Made by a program: the position numbers and the translations under genes. A DNA stretch of 8,157 nt from Bacillota bacterium (GTDB taxonomy: Bacteria > Bacillota > Sulfobacillia > RBS10-35 > JAJYVM01). The notes beneath the pieces were generated by a model. It saw only the letters and a program-made list of their open reading frames with translations, ran no database searches and was not told the origin of the DNA. Below are positions 1 to 5,654 of the stretch, one piece after another (position 1 is the first letter of the stretch; the number at the start of each line of letters is the position of its first letter). The stretch is from assembly GCA_021792015.1 (NCBI GenBank), contig JAJYVM010000157.1, positions 1 to 8,157 of the forward strand, read 5' to 3'.

Positions 1-341
1 ATCCGCATGAACTCGTGCTCGCGCAGCTCCCGGGCCACGGGACCGAAGATGCGGGTGCCCCGCGGCTCCTTCTCGTCGCGCAGGATGACGCCGGCGTTGT
101 CGTCGAAGCGGATGCGGCTGCCATCCATGCGGTGCAGCCCGTGCACGGAGCGCACGACGACCGCCCGTACCACATCGCCCTTCTTCACCATGCCGCCCGG
201 TGCGGCGGCCTTGACGGCGCAGACCACGACGTCGCCGATGTTCGCGTAGCGGCGGCGCGAGCCGCCGAGGACCTTGATGACCTGCATCTGCTTGGCGCCG
301 GTGTTGTCCGCCACCGTCAGCCGCGTCTGCATCTGAATCAT
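1..341 (-). CDS. rplN: 50S ribosomal protein L14 (partial, 3' end outside window)
   Basis: L14 binds 23S rRNA at the subunit interface, contacts L19 and helps form an intersubunit bridge. The visible 113 codons begin with ATG at 341-339 and read MIQMQTRLTVADNTGAK, followed by the family motifs VLGGSRRRYANIGD (about residues 24-37), PGGMVKKGD (48-56), and RGTRIFGPVARELRE near residues 94-108. The family is usually 122 residues, so about nine C-terminal residues lie beyond base 1. The start is supported by a GAGG run that overlaps the rpsQ stop, and only 7 bases separate the two genes, so translation is probably coupled. In the classical order it is the first gene of the spc cluster, here apparently joined to S10 without a promoter gap. 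Nothing odd was seen. The assignment is secure; only the end is missing. Confidence 0.97.
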   Translation of the reverse strand, partial: MIQMQTRLTVADNTGAKQMQVIKVLGGSRRRYANIGDVVVCAVKAAAPGGMVKKGDVVRAVVVRSVHGLHRMDGSRIRFDDNAGVILRDEKEPRGTRIFGPVARELREHEFMR

Positions 342-348
342 GGGATCC

Positions 349-618
349 TCACTCCGCCCGCTGCAGGATGCGGACCACGCGCCAGCGCTTGTCGCGGCTG
401 AGGGGACGGGTCTCCATCACCTCGACGCGGTCGCCGGCATGCGCCTCGTTGTTCTCGTCATGCGCCTTGAAGTGCCGCGTGCGACGGATGCGCCGGCCGT
501 AGAGGCTGTGCGGCACAACGCGCTCGACGGCCACGACCACGGTCTTGTCCATCTTGTCGGACACGACGAGGCCGATCATGGTCTTGCGGCTCGGCCGCTC
601 CTGGCTCGGTGTGATCAT
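349..618 (-). CDS. rpsQ: 30S ribosomal protein S17
   Basis: S17 is a primary 16S rRNA binding protein of the small-subunit body with an OB-fold. The 89-residue product fits the family length. Visible family signatures are GLVVSDKMDKTVVV (about residues 16-29), the basic stretch YGRRIRRTRHFKAHDE (40-55) and GDRVEVMETRPLSRDKRWRV (62-81). The first dozen residues before KTMIGLV are a variable tail. The ATG at 618-616 overlaps the rpmC TGA stop in an ATGA arrangement, implying translational coupling, and a GGGAGGGG SD sits 7 bases upstream of the ATG, inside the 3' end of rpmC. rplN follows 7 bases after the stop. No missing key features. Confidence 0.97.
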   Translation of the reverse strand: MITPSQERPSRKTMIGLVVSDKMDKTVVVAVERVVPHSLYGRRIRRTRHFKAHDENNEAHAGDRVEVMETRPLSRDKRWRVVRILQRAE

Positions 619-833
619 CGCCCGTCCCCTCCCGCCGCCAGCTCGCGCATGCGGAGCACCGTCTTCACCCGGGCGATGTCGCGCTTGACGTCACGGATGC
701 GCATCGGGTTGTCGAGCTGGCCGGTGGCGGCTTGAAAGCGCAGCTTGAACAGCTCGCCCTTGAGGTCCGCCGCCTTGCCGGCCAGCTCCTCCTCGCTCAG
801 CTCGGTCAACTCGCTAGCCTTCAGCGCTCTCAC
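615..833 (-). CDS. rpmC: 50S ribosomal protein L29
   Basis: L29 is a small two-helix protein near the polypeptide exit tunnel, next to L23, where nascent-chain factors dock. The 72-residue product has the family core KASELTELSEEEL (residues 5-17), ELFKLRFQAATGQLDNPMRIRDVKRDIARVKT in the middle (about 27-58) and a short Gly/Asp-rich tail. The start is the uncertain part. The GTG at 833-831 places the gene 20 bases inside the end of rplP, but its G-rich upstream run abuts the codon with almost no spacer. A CTG at 824-822, which would give a protein starting directly at KASEL as many L29s do, has better spacing from the GGGGGTG run. I keep the GTG as the conventional call. The TGA stop overlaps the rpsQ ATG by 4 bases. 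Identity is certain, the start is not. Confidence 0.93.
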   Translation of the reverse strand: MRALKASELTELSEEELAGKAADLKGELFKLRFQAATGQLDNPMRIRDVKRDIARVKTVLRMRELAAGGDGR

Positions 834-1248
834 CCCCGGTGGCCTCGCGCTTGACGAACCGGCACTCGATCGGCAGCTTGTGGGCGGCCAGGCGCATCGC
901 CTCGCGGGCGACCGACTCCTCCACCCCAGCCAGCTCGAAGAGCACGCGTCCGGACTTCACCACCGCCACCCAGTGGTCCGGTGCGCCCTTGCCGCCGCCC
1001 TGCCGGGTCTCGGCGGGCTTCTTCGTCACGGGCTTGTCCGGAAAGATCTTGATCCACACCTTGCCGCCGCGCCGGATATGCCGGGTCAGCGCCACACGTG
1101 CGGCCTCGATCTGGCGGTCGGTGATCCAGGCCGGCTGCATGGCCTGCAGGCCGTAATCGCCATGGCTGACGGATCCGCCGCTGTACGCGGCGCCGCGCAT
1201 GCGGCCGCGATGCTGCTTTCTGTACTTGACGCGCTTCGGCATCAACAT
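814..1248 (-). CDS. rplP: 50S ribosomal protein L16
   Basis: L16 is a late-assembling large-subunit protein that helps position the acceptor end of A-site tRNA. From the ATG at 1248-1246 the product is 144 residues and begins MLMPKRVKYRKQHRGRM, the standard L16 N-terminus. Further motifs are GDYGLQAMQPAWIT (30-43), GGKVWIKIFPDKPVTKKPAETR (61-82) and AREAMRLAAHKLP (114-126). A TTG nine bases upstream (1257) is in frame but lies directly against the GGAGG at 1262-1258, so the ATG, with 9-base spacing, is preferred. Arg82 corresponds to E. coli Arg81, the residue hydroxylated there. The following residue is Gln instead of the usual Met (TRQGGGKG versus TRMGxGKG). The 3' end overlaps rpmC by about 20 bases. 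Confidence 0.97.
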   Translation of the reverse strand: MLMPKRVKYRKQHRGRMRGAAYSGGSVSHGDYGLQAMQPAWITDRQIEAARVALTRHIRRGGKVWIKIFPDKPVTKKPAETRQGGGKGAPDHWVAVVKSGRVLFELAGVEESVAREAMRLAAHKLPIECRFVKREATGGESAEG

Positions 1249-1257
1249 CCGCGGCAA

Positions 1258-1262
1258 CCTCC
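1258..1262 (-). promoter_or_regulatory. Shine-Dalgarno site that fixes the rplP start
   Basis: Read on the minus strand the bases are GGAGG, 9 bases before the ATG of MLMPKR. The in-frame TTG at 1257-1255 touches this site with no spacer and therefore cannot use it. This supports the 144-residue L16 over a longer form with MPR added. Confidence 0.8.
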
Positions 1263-1321
1263 AGTCCCCGGAACGGGCCCACCGGCACCATGGTCAGCGC
1301 CCGGCCTGAGGCCGCGCGCAC

Positions 1322-2008
1322 CTAGTCCGTCCCGAGCGCGTCCACGGCGGGGGCGGCCGGTGCCGCGGCCGCAACCTTGGCCGCCGGCAGCACCTCGCCC
1401 CGATAGATCCAGCACTTCACGCCGATCTGCCCGTAGGTCGTGAACGCCTCGGCGAAGCCGTAATCGATGTCCGCGCGCAGGGTGTGCAGCGGCACGCTGC
1501 CGTCCGCCGTCCACTCCGTGCGGGATAGCTCCGACCCGCCCAGCCGCCCCGACACCATGATCTTCACGCCCTGCGCCCCGGCGCGCATCGTGCGCTGGGC
1601 CGCCTGCTTGATCGCGCGGCGGAATGCGATGCGGCGCTGCAGCTGCGTCGCCACGCCCTCGGCCACCAGCTGCGCCGAGAGCTCGGGCGAGCGCACCTCG
1701 ACGATGTTCACCGAGACCTGGCGGCCCGTCATGCGCTCGAGGTCCTGGCGCAGCCGCTCGACCTCGGTGCCGCCCCGGCCGATCACCATGCCGGGCTTGG
1801 CCGTGTGCACGGTCACCTTCAGCCGGTTGGCCGCGCGTTCGAGCTCGATCAGGGCCACACCGGAGTCAAGCAGCCGCTTCTTGACGAAGGCCCGCACGCG
1901 GATGTCCTCGTGGAGCAAACTGGTGAAATCCTTGCCAGCAAACCAGCGGGCGTCCCACGGGCGGATGATGCCCAGCCGCATGCCCTTTGGATGGACCTTC
2001 TGACCCAA
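1322..2008 (-). CDS. rpsC: 30S ribosomal protein S3
   Basis: S3 sits at the mRNA entry side of the small subunit and with S4 and S5 forms the entry pore with mRNA-unwinding activity. The 228-residue product starts MGQKVHPKGMRLGI. A type-2 KH domain carries the loop GMVIGRGG at residues 73-80. The C-terminal domain follows with FRRAIKQAAQRTMR (129-142), VSGRLGGSELSRTEW (152-166) and VPLHTLRADIDYGFAEA (172-188). Arg130, Arg131 and Lys134 match the E. coli Arg131, Arg132 and Lys135 linked to helicase activity. The last 20 residues are an Ala/Pro-rich tail. The start codon is TTG at 2008-2006: no ATG lies before it, and the N-terminal homology begins exactly there. A GGGGAGG SD precedes it with 8 bases of spacing. 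The upstream 86-base gap is rich in hairpins. rplP follows 73 bases after the stop. Confidence 0.97.
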   Translation of the reverse strand: MGQKVHPKGMRLGIIRPWDARWFAGKDFTSLLHEDIRVRAFVKKRLLDSGVALIELERAANRLKVTVHTAKPGMVIGRGGTEVERLRQDLERMTGRQVSVNIVEVRSPELSAQLVAEGVATQLQRRIAFRRAIKQAAQRTMRAGAQGVKIMVSGRLGGSELSRTEWTADGSVPLHTLRADIDYGFAEAFTTYGQIGVKCWIYRGEVLPAAKVAAAAPAAPAVDALGTD

Positions 2009-2016
2009 GCGGAGCG

Positions 2017-2023
2017 CCTCCCC
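2017..2023 (-). promoter_or_regulatory. Shine-Dalgarno site of the TTG-started rpsC
   Basis: The minus strand reads GGGGAGG, 8 bases before the TTG start. Four of its bases (GGAG, 2021-2018) can pair with CTCC at 2014-2011 across a three-base loop. Alternatively the site lies in the loop of a 5-base-pair stem between GAGCG (2036-2032) and CGCTC (2016-2012). The two pairings exclude each other. Their use as a switch is only an inference. Confidence 0.65.
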
Positions 2024-2036
2024 TTTGAACCCGCTC

Positions 2037-2056
2037 GCGCGCGGGCGTCCGCGCGC
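2037..2056 (-). repeat. Perfect GC-only hairpin before rpsC
   Basis: The inverted repeat has 8-base arms, GCGCGCGG and CCGCGCGC on the minus strand, and a 4-base loop (ACGC). It sits 28 bases before the rpsC start codon. There is no T run after it on the transcribed strand, so it does not look like an intrinsic terminator. It may be an RNA-processing, pausing or translational-control element. Confidence 0.6.
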
Positions 2057-2071
2057 TCTCGATCACCGCTC

Positions 2072-2091
2072 GCGCACGCCGACGCGTGCGC
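2072..2091 (-). repeat. Perfect hairpin directly after rplV
   Basis: The inverted repeat has arms GCGCACGC and GCGTGCGC on the minus strand and a 4-base loop (GTCG). It starts three bases after the rplV stop codon and lies 15 bases upstream of the second hairpin at 2037-2056. No T tract follows. Position and strength suggest a stable mRNA structure between the two cistrons, perhaps protecting a processed 3' end. Confidence 0.6.
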
Positions 2092-2094
2092 CTG

Positions 2095-2460
2095 CTAGCC
2101 CCTCTGGCCGACGATCACCGTGATATGGCACGTCCGGTGCAGGATGCGGAACGCCTGCCCGCGCGCGCGCGGGTGGATCCGCTTCAACACGGGCCCCTGG
2201 TCGACGAACGTGCGGGCGACGTAGAGATCGTCCTCGCGCAGGTCCAGGTTGTTCGTGGCGTTGGCCGCCGCCGACTTCACGACCTTCGCGACGGCGCGGG
2301 CGCCGCCGTTCGGCAAAAAGCGCAGGATGGCCAGGGCCTGCTCCACCGATTTGCCGCGGATGGCGTCGGCCAGGATGCGGGCCTTGTCAGGCCCGAGGCG
2401 CACGAACCGCGCCACGGCCCGCGCCTCCGACGTATTGGCCTCGTCCAGAACCCCGCCCAT
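2095..2460 (-). CDS. rplV: 50S ribosomal protein L22
   Basis: L22 binds 23S rRNA and its long beta-hairpin lines the peptide exit tunnel together with L4. The 121-residue product shows ARAVARFVRLGPDKAR (about residues 13-28), AIRGKSVEQALAIL (33-46), VVKSAAANATNN (59-70) and the tunnel hairpin region FVDQGPVLKRIHPRARGQAFRI (85-106), ending HITVIVGQRG. The ATG at 2460-2458 has a GGGAGG SD 8 bases upstream. About ten extra residues (MGGVLDEANT) precede the usual L22 start. In the N-terminal motif, where relatives mostly have a basic or polar residue before KAR or KVR, this protein has Asp (PDKAR). The gene follows rpsS by 22 bases, and an unusually structured 86-base gap separates it from rpsC. 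Confidence 0.97.
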   Translation of the reverse strand: MGGVLDEANTSEARAVARFVRLGPDKARILADAIRGKSVEQALAILRFLPNGGARAVAKVVKSAAANATNNLDLREDDLYVARTFVDQGPVLKRIHPRARGQAFRILHRTCHITVIVGQRG

Positions 2461-2482
2461 GCGGTGTGCCTCCCTGCCCTGT

Positions 2483-2767
2483 CTACTTCAGCGCCGTGGA
2501 GCGCTCGGTGTGGTGGCCGTGGCCGCGGAACATCCGCGTGGGGGCGAACTCCCCCAGCTTGTGGCCCACCATCTCCTCGGTCACGTAGACGGGCACGTGC
2601 TTTCTGCCATCGTGCACGGCCAGCGTGTGCCCCACAAAGTCAGGCACGACCATCGATGCCCGCGCCCAGGTGCGGACGACGCGCTTCTCGCCCTTGTCGT
2701 TCATCTGGGCGATCTTCTTGGCGAGGGCCGCGTCCACGTACGGGCCCTTCTTCAGCGAGCGCGACAT
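2483..2767 (-). CDS. rpsS: 30S ribosomal protein S19
   Basis: S19 lies in the small-subunit head, pairs with S13 and contacts the large subunit and A-site region. The 94-residue product is of family length and carries MSRSLKKGPYVD at the start, KRVVRTWARASMVVPDFVGHTLAVHDGRKHVPVYVTEEMVGHKLGEFAPTR as the central core (in part, residues 28-78), and the typical FRGHGHH end near 80-86. The ATG at 2767-2765 has GGAGG spaced 7 bases upstream. It follows rplB after 73 bases that hold a small hairpin, and precedes rplV by 22 bases. No anomaly was seen. Confidence 0.97.
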   Translation of the reverse strand: MSRSLKKGPYVDAALAKKIAQMNDKGEKRVVRTWARASMVVPDFVGHTLAVHDGRKHVPVYVTEEMVGHKLGEFAPTRMFRGHGHHTERSTALK

Positions 2768-2781
2768 CGCGATCCCTCCGT

Positions 2782-2797
2782 GCGCGCCACAGCGCGC
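2782..2797 (-). repeat. Small hairpin in the rplB-rpsS gap
   Basis: Two GCGCGC arms (2787-2782 and 2797-2792) flank a 4-base loop, TGTG on the minus strand. It lies just upstream of the rpsS SD (GGAGG), leaving that site free. In GC-rich DNA a 6-base-pair stem can arise by chance, so function is uncertain. Confidence 0.4.
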
Positions 2798-2840
2798 CAG
2801 TTCCTACCCACCGCACGCAGGCGCGGCGGCATCCGGGGCT

Positions 2841-3671
2841 CTACTTCTTCCGCCGGCGCACGATCAGGGCGTCGGAGGCCTTCTTGTGCTTCCGGGTCCG
2901 CTTGCCGAGGGCCGGCTTGCCCCACGGCGTCTTGGGACCGGGCATCCCGATCGGGGCCTTGCCCTCGCCGCCACCGTGGGGGTGGTCGACGGGGTTCATC
3001 ACGGAGCCGCGGACCGTCGGCCGCCAGCCCAGGTACCGCTTGCGGCCGGCCTTGCCGAGGCGGACGTTCTCATGCTCCACGTTACCGACCTGGCCGATCG
3101 TCGCCATGCAGTCCAGGCGAACCAGCCGCACCTCGCCGGAAGGGAGGCGGATGTGGGCCTGGCCGCCCTCCTTGGCCACCAGCTGCGCCTCGACGCCGGC
3201 CGCGCGCGCCAGCTGGCCGCCGGCACCGGGCCGGAGCTCCACGTTGTGTACGATTGTGCCGGTCGGGACGCGCTCCAGGGGCAGGGCGTTGCCCGGCTTG
3301 ATGTCGGCATCGCGCCCCGAGACCACCGTGTCGCCGACCGCCAGGCCCGTGGGGGCCAGGATGTACCGCTTCTCACCGTCCACGTAGTGGAGCAGGGCGA
3401 TGTGGGCCGAGCGGTTCGGATCGTACTCGATCGCGGCGACCTTCGCCGGCACCCCGGCCTTGTCGCGGCGGAAGTCGATGATCCGGTAGCGCCGCTTGGC
3501 GCCGCCACCGCGGTGGCGAACGGTGATCTTGCCCTGGGCGTTGCGTCCGGCCTTGCGCGGCCGCGGCGCCAAGAGGGCCTTCTCCGGCTCCTTCTTCGTG
3601 AGAACCGAGCGGTCGAGCGTCGACATCTGCCGCCGCCCGGCCGACGTGGGCTTATAGATCTTCACCGGCAT
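2841..3671 (-). CDS. rplB: 50S ribosomal protein L2
   Basis: L2 is among the largest and most conserved large-subunit proteins. It is needed for subunit association and for peptidyl-transferase centre assembly. The 276-residue product has the N-terminal MPVKIYKPTSAGRR, the OB-fold region RHRGGGAKRRYRIIDFRRDK (52-71), the SH3-like region with PTGTIVHNVELRPGAGGQLARAAG (136-159 in part), and the C-terminal signature NPVDHPHGGGEGKAPIG (226-242). His230 matches E. coli His229, implicated in peptidyl-transferase function. The ATG at 3671-3669 follows rplW by 22 bases. The SD is less clean than in its neighbours: a G-rich GGGGGGCGG run 9 bases or more upstream. The basic C-terminus (VRRRKK) is intact. 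Confidence 0.98.
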   Translation of the reverse strand: MPVKIYKPTSAGRRQMSTLDRSVLTKKEPEKALLAPRPRKAGRNAQGKITVRHRGGGAKRRYRIIDFRRDKAGVPAKVAAIEYDPNRSAHIALLHYVDGEKRYILAPTGLAVGDTVVSGRDADIKPGNALPLERVPTGTIVHNVELRPGAGGQLARAAGVEAQLVAKEGGQAHIRLPSGEVRLVRLDCMATIGQVGNVEHENVRLGKAGRKRYLGWRPTVRGSVMNPVDHPHGGGEGKAPIGMPGPKTPWGKPALGKRTRKHKKASDALIVRRRKK

Positions 3672-3693
3672 CGGTGCTTTCCGCCCCCCGTGC

Positions 3694-3981
3694 TCAGATC
3701 AGCCCGTCGAAGAACTCGATCCGCTGGCCCGCCACCAGCTTGACGATCGCTTTCTTCCAGTCCGGGCGCCGGCCGGCCGTGCGGCCCATGCGCCGCGTCT
3801 TGCCGTGCATGCGCATCGTGTTGACGCGCTCGACCTTCACGTTCCAGATGGTCTCGACGGCCTTGCGGATCTCCACCTTGTTGGCGTGCAGGTCGACCGC
3901 GAACGTGTACTCGCCCTCGGCGATGCCCGCCATGCTCTTCTCCGTGACCAGCGGCCGCACGATGACATCGTGGACGTTCAC
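3694..3981 (-). CDS. rplW: 50S ribosomal protein L23
   Basis: L23 sits at the exit-tunnel rim and is the main docking point for trigger factor and SRP. The 95-residue product has MNVHDVIVRPLVTEKSM (1-17), where RPLVTEKS is the family hallmark, then ANKVEIRKAVETIWNVKVERVNT (33-55) and the basic loop GKTRRMGRTAGRRPDWKKAIV (60-80). The start is GTG at 3981-3979, overlapping the rplD TGA stop in a GTGA arrangement. A GAGGAGG SD lies within the end of rplD, 10 bases upstream. L4 and L23 are thus likely translated in a coupled way. rplB follows after 22 bases. Nothing is missing. Confidence 0.97.
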   Translation of the reverse strand: MNVHDVIVRPLVTEKSMAGIAEGEYTFAVDLHANKVEIRKAVETIWNVKVERVNTMRMHGKTRRMGRTAGRRPDWKKAIVKLVAGQRIEFFDGLI

Positions 3982-4607
3982 GGCCGGAAGACCTCCTCGA
4001 TCTGCGCAACGGCCGCCTTCGTCAGCACCAGCGAGCGCGCCCGCAGCACCTCGTAGGCGTTCAGGTCGCTGGCCGCGCGCACCACCACATCCGGCAGGTT
4101 GCGGCCGGAGAGCATGACGTTGCGGTCCGGCGCGGCCGTCACGACCAGCGCCCGCCGGTCGGCGAGCGGCAACCGGCCCAGCATCGCGGCGAACGGCTTC
4201 GTCTTCGCCTCACCCAGATGCAGGTCGTCGAGCACGCACACGACGGCGCCCGTGGCCTTCTCGGTCAGGGCCCCGCGCAGGGCCGCCCGCCGCGCCTTCT
4301 TGGGCAATCCTTGGCGGTACTCGCGCGGCTGCGGCCCGAAGACAATGCCGCCGCCCCTCCAGTGCGGGGCGCGGATGCTGCCCTGGCGGGCGCGGCCCGT
4401 GCCCTTCTGCCGCCACGGCTTTCTGCCGCCGCCGGCCACGAGGCCCCGGGTCTTGGTGGCGGATGTGCCCTGGCGCTGGTTGGCCAGGTAGGCGACCACG
4501 GCCTGATGCAGCAGCGCCGCGTCGGCCGGTGCGGCGAAGATGCTCTCGGGCAGCTCGCACTCGCCCAGAGCCTCGCCGTTGGTATTGTAAAGCGGCGCCA
4601 TCGGCAT
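3978..4607 (-). CDS. rplD: 50S ribosomal protein L4
   Basis: L4 binds 23S rRNA early in assembly, and its extended loop forms part of the exit-tunnel constriction with L22. In E. coli it also represses the S10 operon. The 209-residue product has an N-terminal globular part (to about 45), the tunnel loop with GGGRKPWRQKGTGRARQGSI (59-78) and GGGIVFGPQPREY (85-97), then KKARRAALRGALTEK (103-117) and a C-terminal helical region with LNAYEVLRARSLVLTKAAV (182-200). I take the first ATG (4607-4605): a long GGGGAGGAG SD ends 8 bases before it, although a second ATG two codons on is possible. It follows rplC by 19 bases and overlaps rplW by 4. Whether it autoregulates through the tuf-rpsJ gap is unknown. 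Confidence 0.97.
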   Translation of the reverse strand: MPMAPLYNTNGEALGECELPESIFAAPADAALLHQAVVAYLANQRQGTSATKTRGLVAGGGRKPWRQKGTGRARQGSIRAPHWRGGGIVFGPQPREYRQGLPKKARRAALRGALTEKATGAVVCVLDDLHLGEAKTKPFAAMLGRLPLADRRALVVTAAPDRNVMLSGRNLPDVVVRAASDLNAYEVLRARSLVLTKAAVAQIEEVFRP

Positions 4608-4615
4608 CGCGGCTT

Positions 4616-4624
4616 CTCCTCCCC
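4616..4624 (-). promoter_or_regulatory. Strong Shine-Dalgarno of rplD
   Basis: GGGGAGGAG on the minus strand lies 8 bases before the first of two nearby ATG codons (4607 and 4601) and just after the rplC stop. The spacing favours the first ATG. Confidence 0.7.
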
Positions 4625-4626
4625 GA

Positions 4627-5274
4627 CTACGCGCGGGCGGCGGTCCGGGCCTTGATGCTGGCCTGGATCGTCAGCCAACTGCCCCGGACCCCGGGCACGG
4701 CGCCCTTGACCAGGAGCAGGTTGCGCTCGGCGTCCACCCGCACCAGCTCCAGGCCCTGCACGGTCACCCGCTCGCTGCCCATATGCCCGGGCATCTTGCG
4801 CCCCTTGAACACGCGCGACGGCGAGGTCCCGGCGTTCAGGGAGCCGACGCGCCGGTGGTACTTGCTACCGTGGGTCATGGAGCCGCGGCCCGCGTGGTAG
4901 CGCTTGATCACACCCGCATAGCCCTTGCCCTTGCTGCGCCCGATCACGTCCACCAGCTCGCCGGCGGCGAAGATGCCGACGGTGACCTCCTGGCCTACGT
5001 CCGGCGCGTCCGGCCCGTCCCAGCGGATCTCGCGCACCAGCCGCCGCGGGGTGATGCCGGCCTTCTTGAAGTGGCCCGTCTCCGGCTTGTTGACCCGGCT
5101 CGGCTTCACGTCCCCGAAGCCCAGTTGGATGGCGGCGTAGCCATCGCGCTCCGGCGTGCGGCGCTGGACCACGGCGCAGGGCCCGGCAGCGACGACGGTG
5201 ACCGGCACCTGCCGACCCTTGTCGTCAAAGATCTGTGTCATCCCAAGCTTTTTGCCGAGAAGGCCCTTGCTCAT
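4627..5274 (-). CDS. rplC: 50S ribosomal protein L3
   Basis: L3 initiates large-subunit assembly with L24 and sends a long loop toward the peptidyl-transferase centre. From the ATG at 5274-5272 the product is 215 residues: MSKGLLGKKLGMTQIF at the N-terminus, then GRSKGKGYAGVIKRY (112-126), the central loop GSMTHGSKYHRRVGSLNAG (131-149) and SRVFKGRKMPGHMGSERVTVQ (153-173). Within the loop, VGSLNA replaces the commoner PGSIGx pattern, a lineage variant rather than damage. A GTG three codons upstream (5283) is in frame, but it lies inside the GGGTGG SD-like site, so the ATG is preferred. The gene starts 16 bases after rpsJ ends and precedes rplD by 19 bases. Confidence 0.97.
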   Translation of the reverse strand: MSKGLLGKKLGMTQIFDDKGRQVPVTVVAAGPCAVVQRRTPERDGYAAIQLGFGDVKPSRVNKPETGHFKKAGITPRRLVREIRWDGPDAPDVGQEVTVGIFAAGELVDVIGRSKGKGYAGVIKRYHAGRGSMTHGSKYHRRVGSLNAGTSPSRVFKGRKMPGHMGSERVTVQGLELVRVDAERNLLLVKGAVPGVRGSWLTIQASIKARTAARA

Positions 5275-5279
5275 CGCGT

Positions 5280-5285
5280 CCACCC
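5280..5285 (-). promoter_or_regulatory. SD-like site that decides the rplC start
   Basis: GGGTGG on the minus strand sits 5 bases before the ATG at 5274-5272. The alternative GTG start (5283-5281) is part of this site, so it would lack its own SD. The site departs by one base from GGAGG, so initiation may rely partly on coupling to rpsJ. Confidence 0.6.
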
Positions 5286-5290
5286 AACCC

Positions 5291-5596
5291 CTACAGCTTG
5301 ATCTCGATGTCCACGCCCGCCGGCAGGTCGAGGCGCATCAGCGCGTCCACCGTCTTGGGCGTGGGATCGAGGATATCGATCAGGCGCTTGTGCGTGCGCA
5401 TCTCGAACTGCTCGCGGATGTCCTTCTCGCCGTTCGGCGCCGTCAGGACCGTGTAGATGCTCTTCTCTGTCGGCAGGGGCACCGGACCGGCGACCTCCGC
5501 CCCCGTGCGCCGCGCGGTCTCGACGATCTTGCCGGCCGAGGCGTCCAGGATGCTGTGGTCGAAGGCGCGCAGCCGGATGCGGATCTTCTGTGCCAT
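5291..5596 (-). CDS. rpsJ: 30S ribosomal protein S10 (NusE)
   Basis: S10 belongs to the small-subunit head and, as NusE, binds NusB and NusG in transcription antitermination and coupling. The 101-residue product has IRIRLRAFDHSILD (5-18), KIVETARRTGAEVAGPVPLPT (23-43), REQFEMRTHKRLIDI (61-75) and KTVDALMRLDLPAGVDIEI (81-99). The loop tip at residues 52-60 reads TAPNGEKDI where most bacteria have a pattern like RSPHVNKDS; E. coli reads ISPHVNKDA. Residues 55-57 (Asn-Gly-Glu) align with E. coli His56-Val57-Asn58, near the tetracycline/tigecycline site. The ATG has a GAGGGG SD 8 bases upstream. Upstream is a 167-base hairpin-rich gap after tuf, and rplC follows after 16 bases. Confidence 0.97.
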   Translation of the reverse strand: MAQKIRIRLRAFDHSILDASAGKIVETARRTGAEVAGPVPLPTEKSIYTVLTAPNGEKDIREQFEMRTHKRLIDILDPTPKTVDALMRLDLPAGVDIEIKL

Positions 5597-5626
5597 CCCG
5601 CGGTCCCCTCACTTTAGCCCGTGTGC

Positions 5627-5644
5627 GCGCGGGATGACCCGCGC
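5627..5644 (-). repeat. Hairpin nearest rpsJ
   Basis: The arms GCGCGGG and CCCGCGC form a perfect 7-base-pair stem with a 4-base loop (TCAT on the minus strand). It lies about 30 bases upstream of the rpsJ start and leaves the SD (GAGGGG) unpaired. Confidence 0.55.
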
Positions 5645-5654
5645 TTGCCATTCC

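Noticed and set aside
1249..1321. Short inverted repeats in the rpsC-rplP gap (for example GGCC-TGA-GGCC at 1303-1313)
   Set aside because: Stems of only 4 base pairs are too weak and too common in this GC-rich sequence to call.
2086..3387. A 433-codon plus-strand frame and an overlapping 372-codon frame (2625-3743)
   Set aside because: Both are antisense to rplV, rpsS and rplB, with low-complexity Arg/Ala/Pro-rich translation and no recognisable domain or SD context.
5606..5617. TAAAGT-like -10 element just upstream of rpsJ
   Set aside because: It overlaps the SD region, lies too close to the start codon, and the bases at -35 distance do not match.
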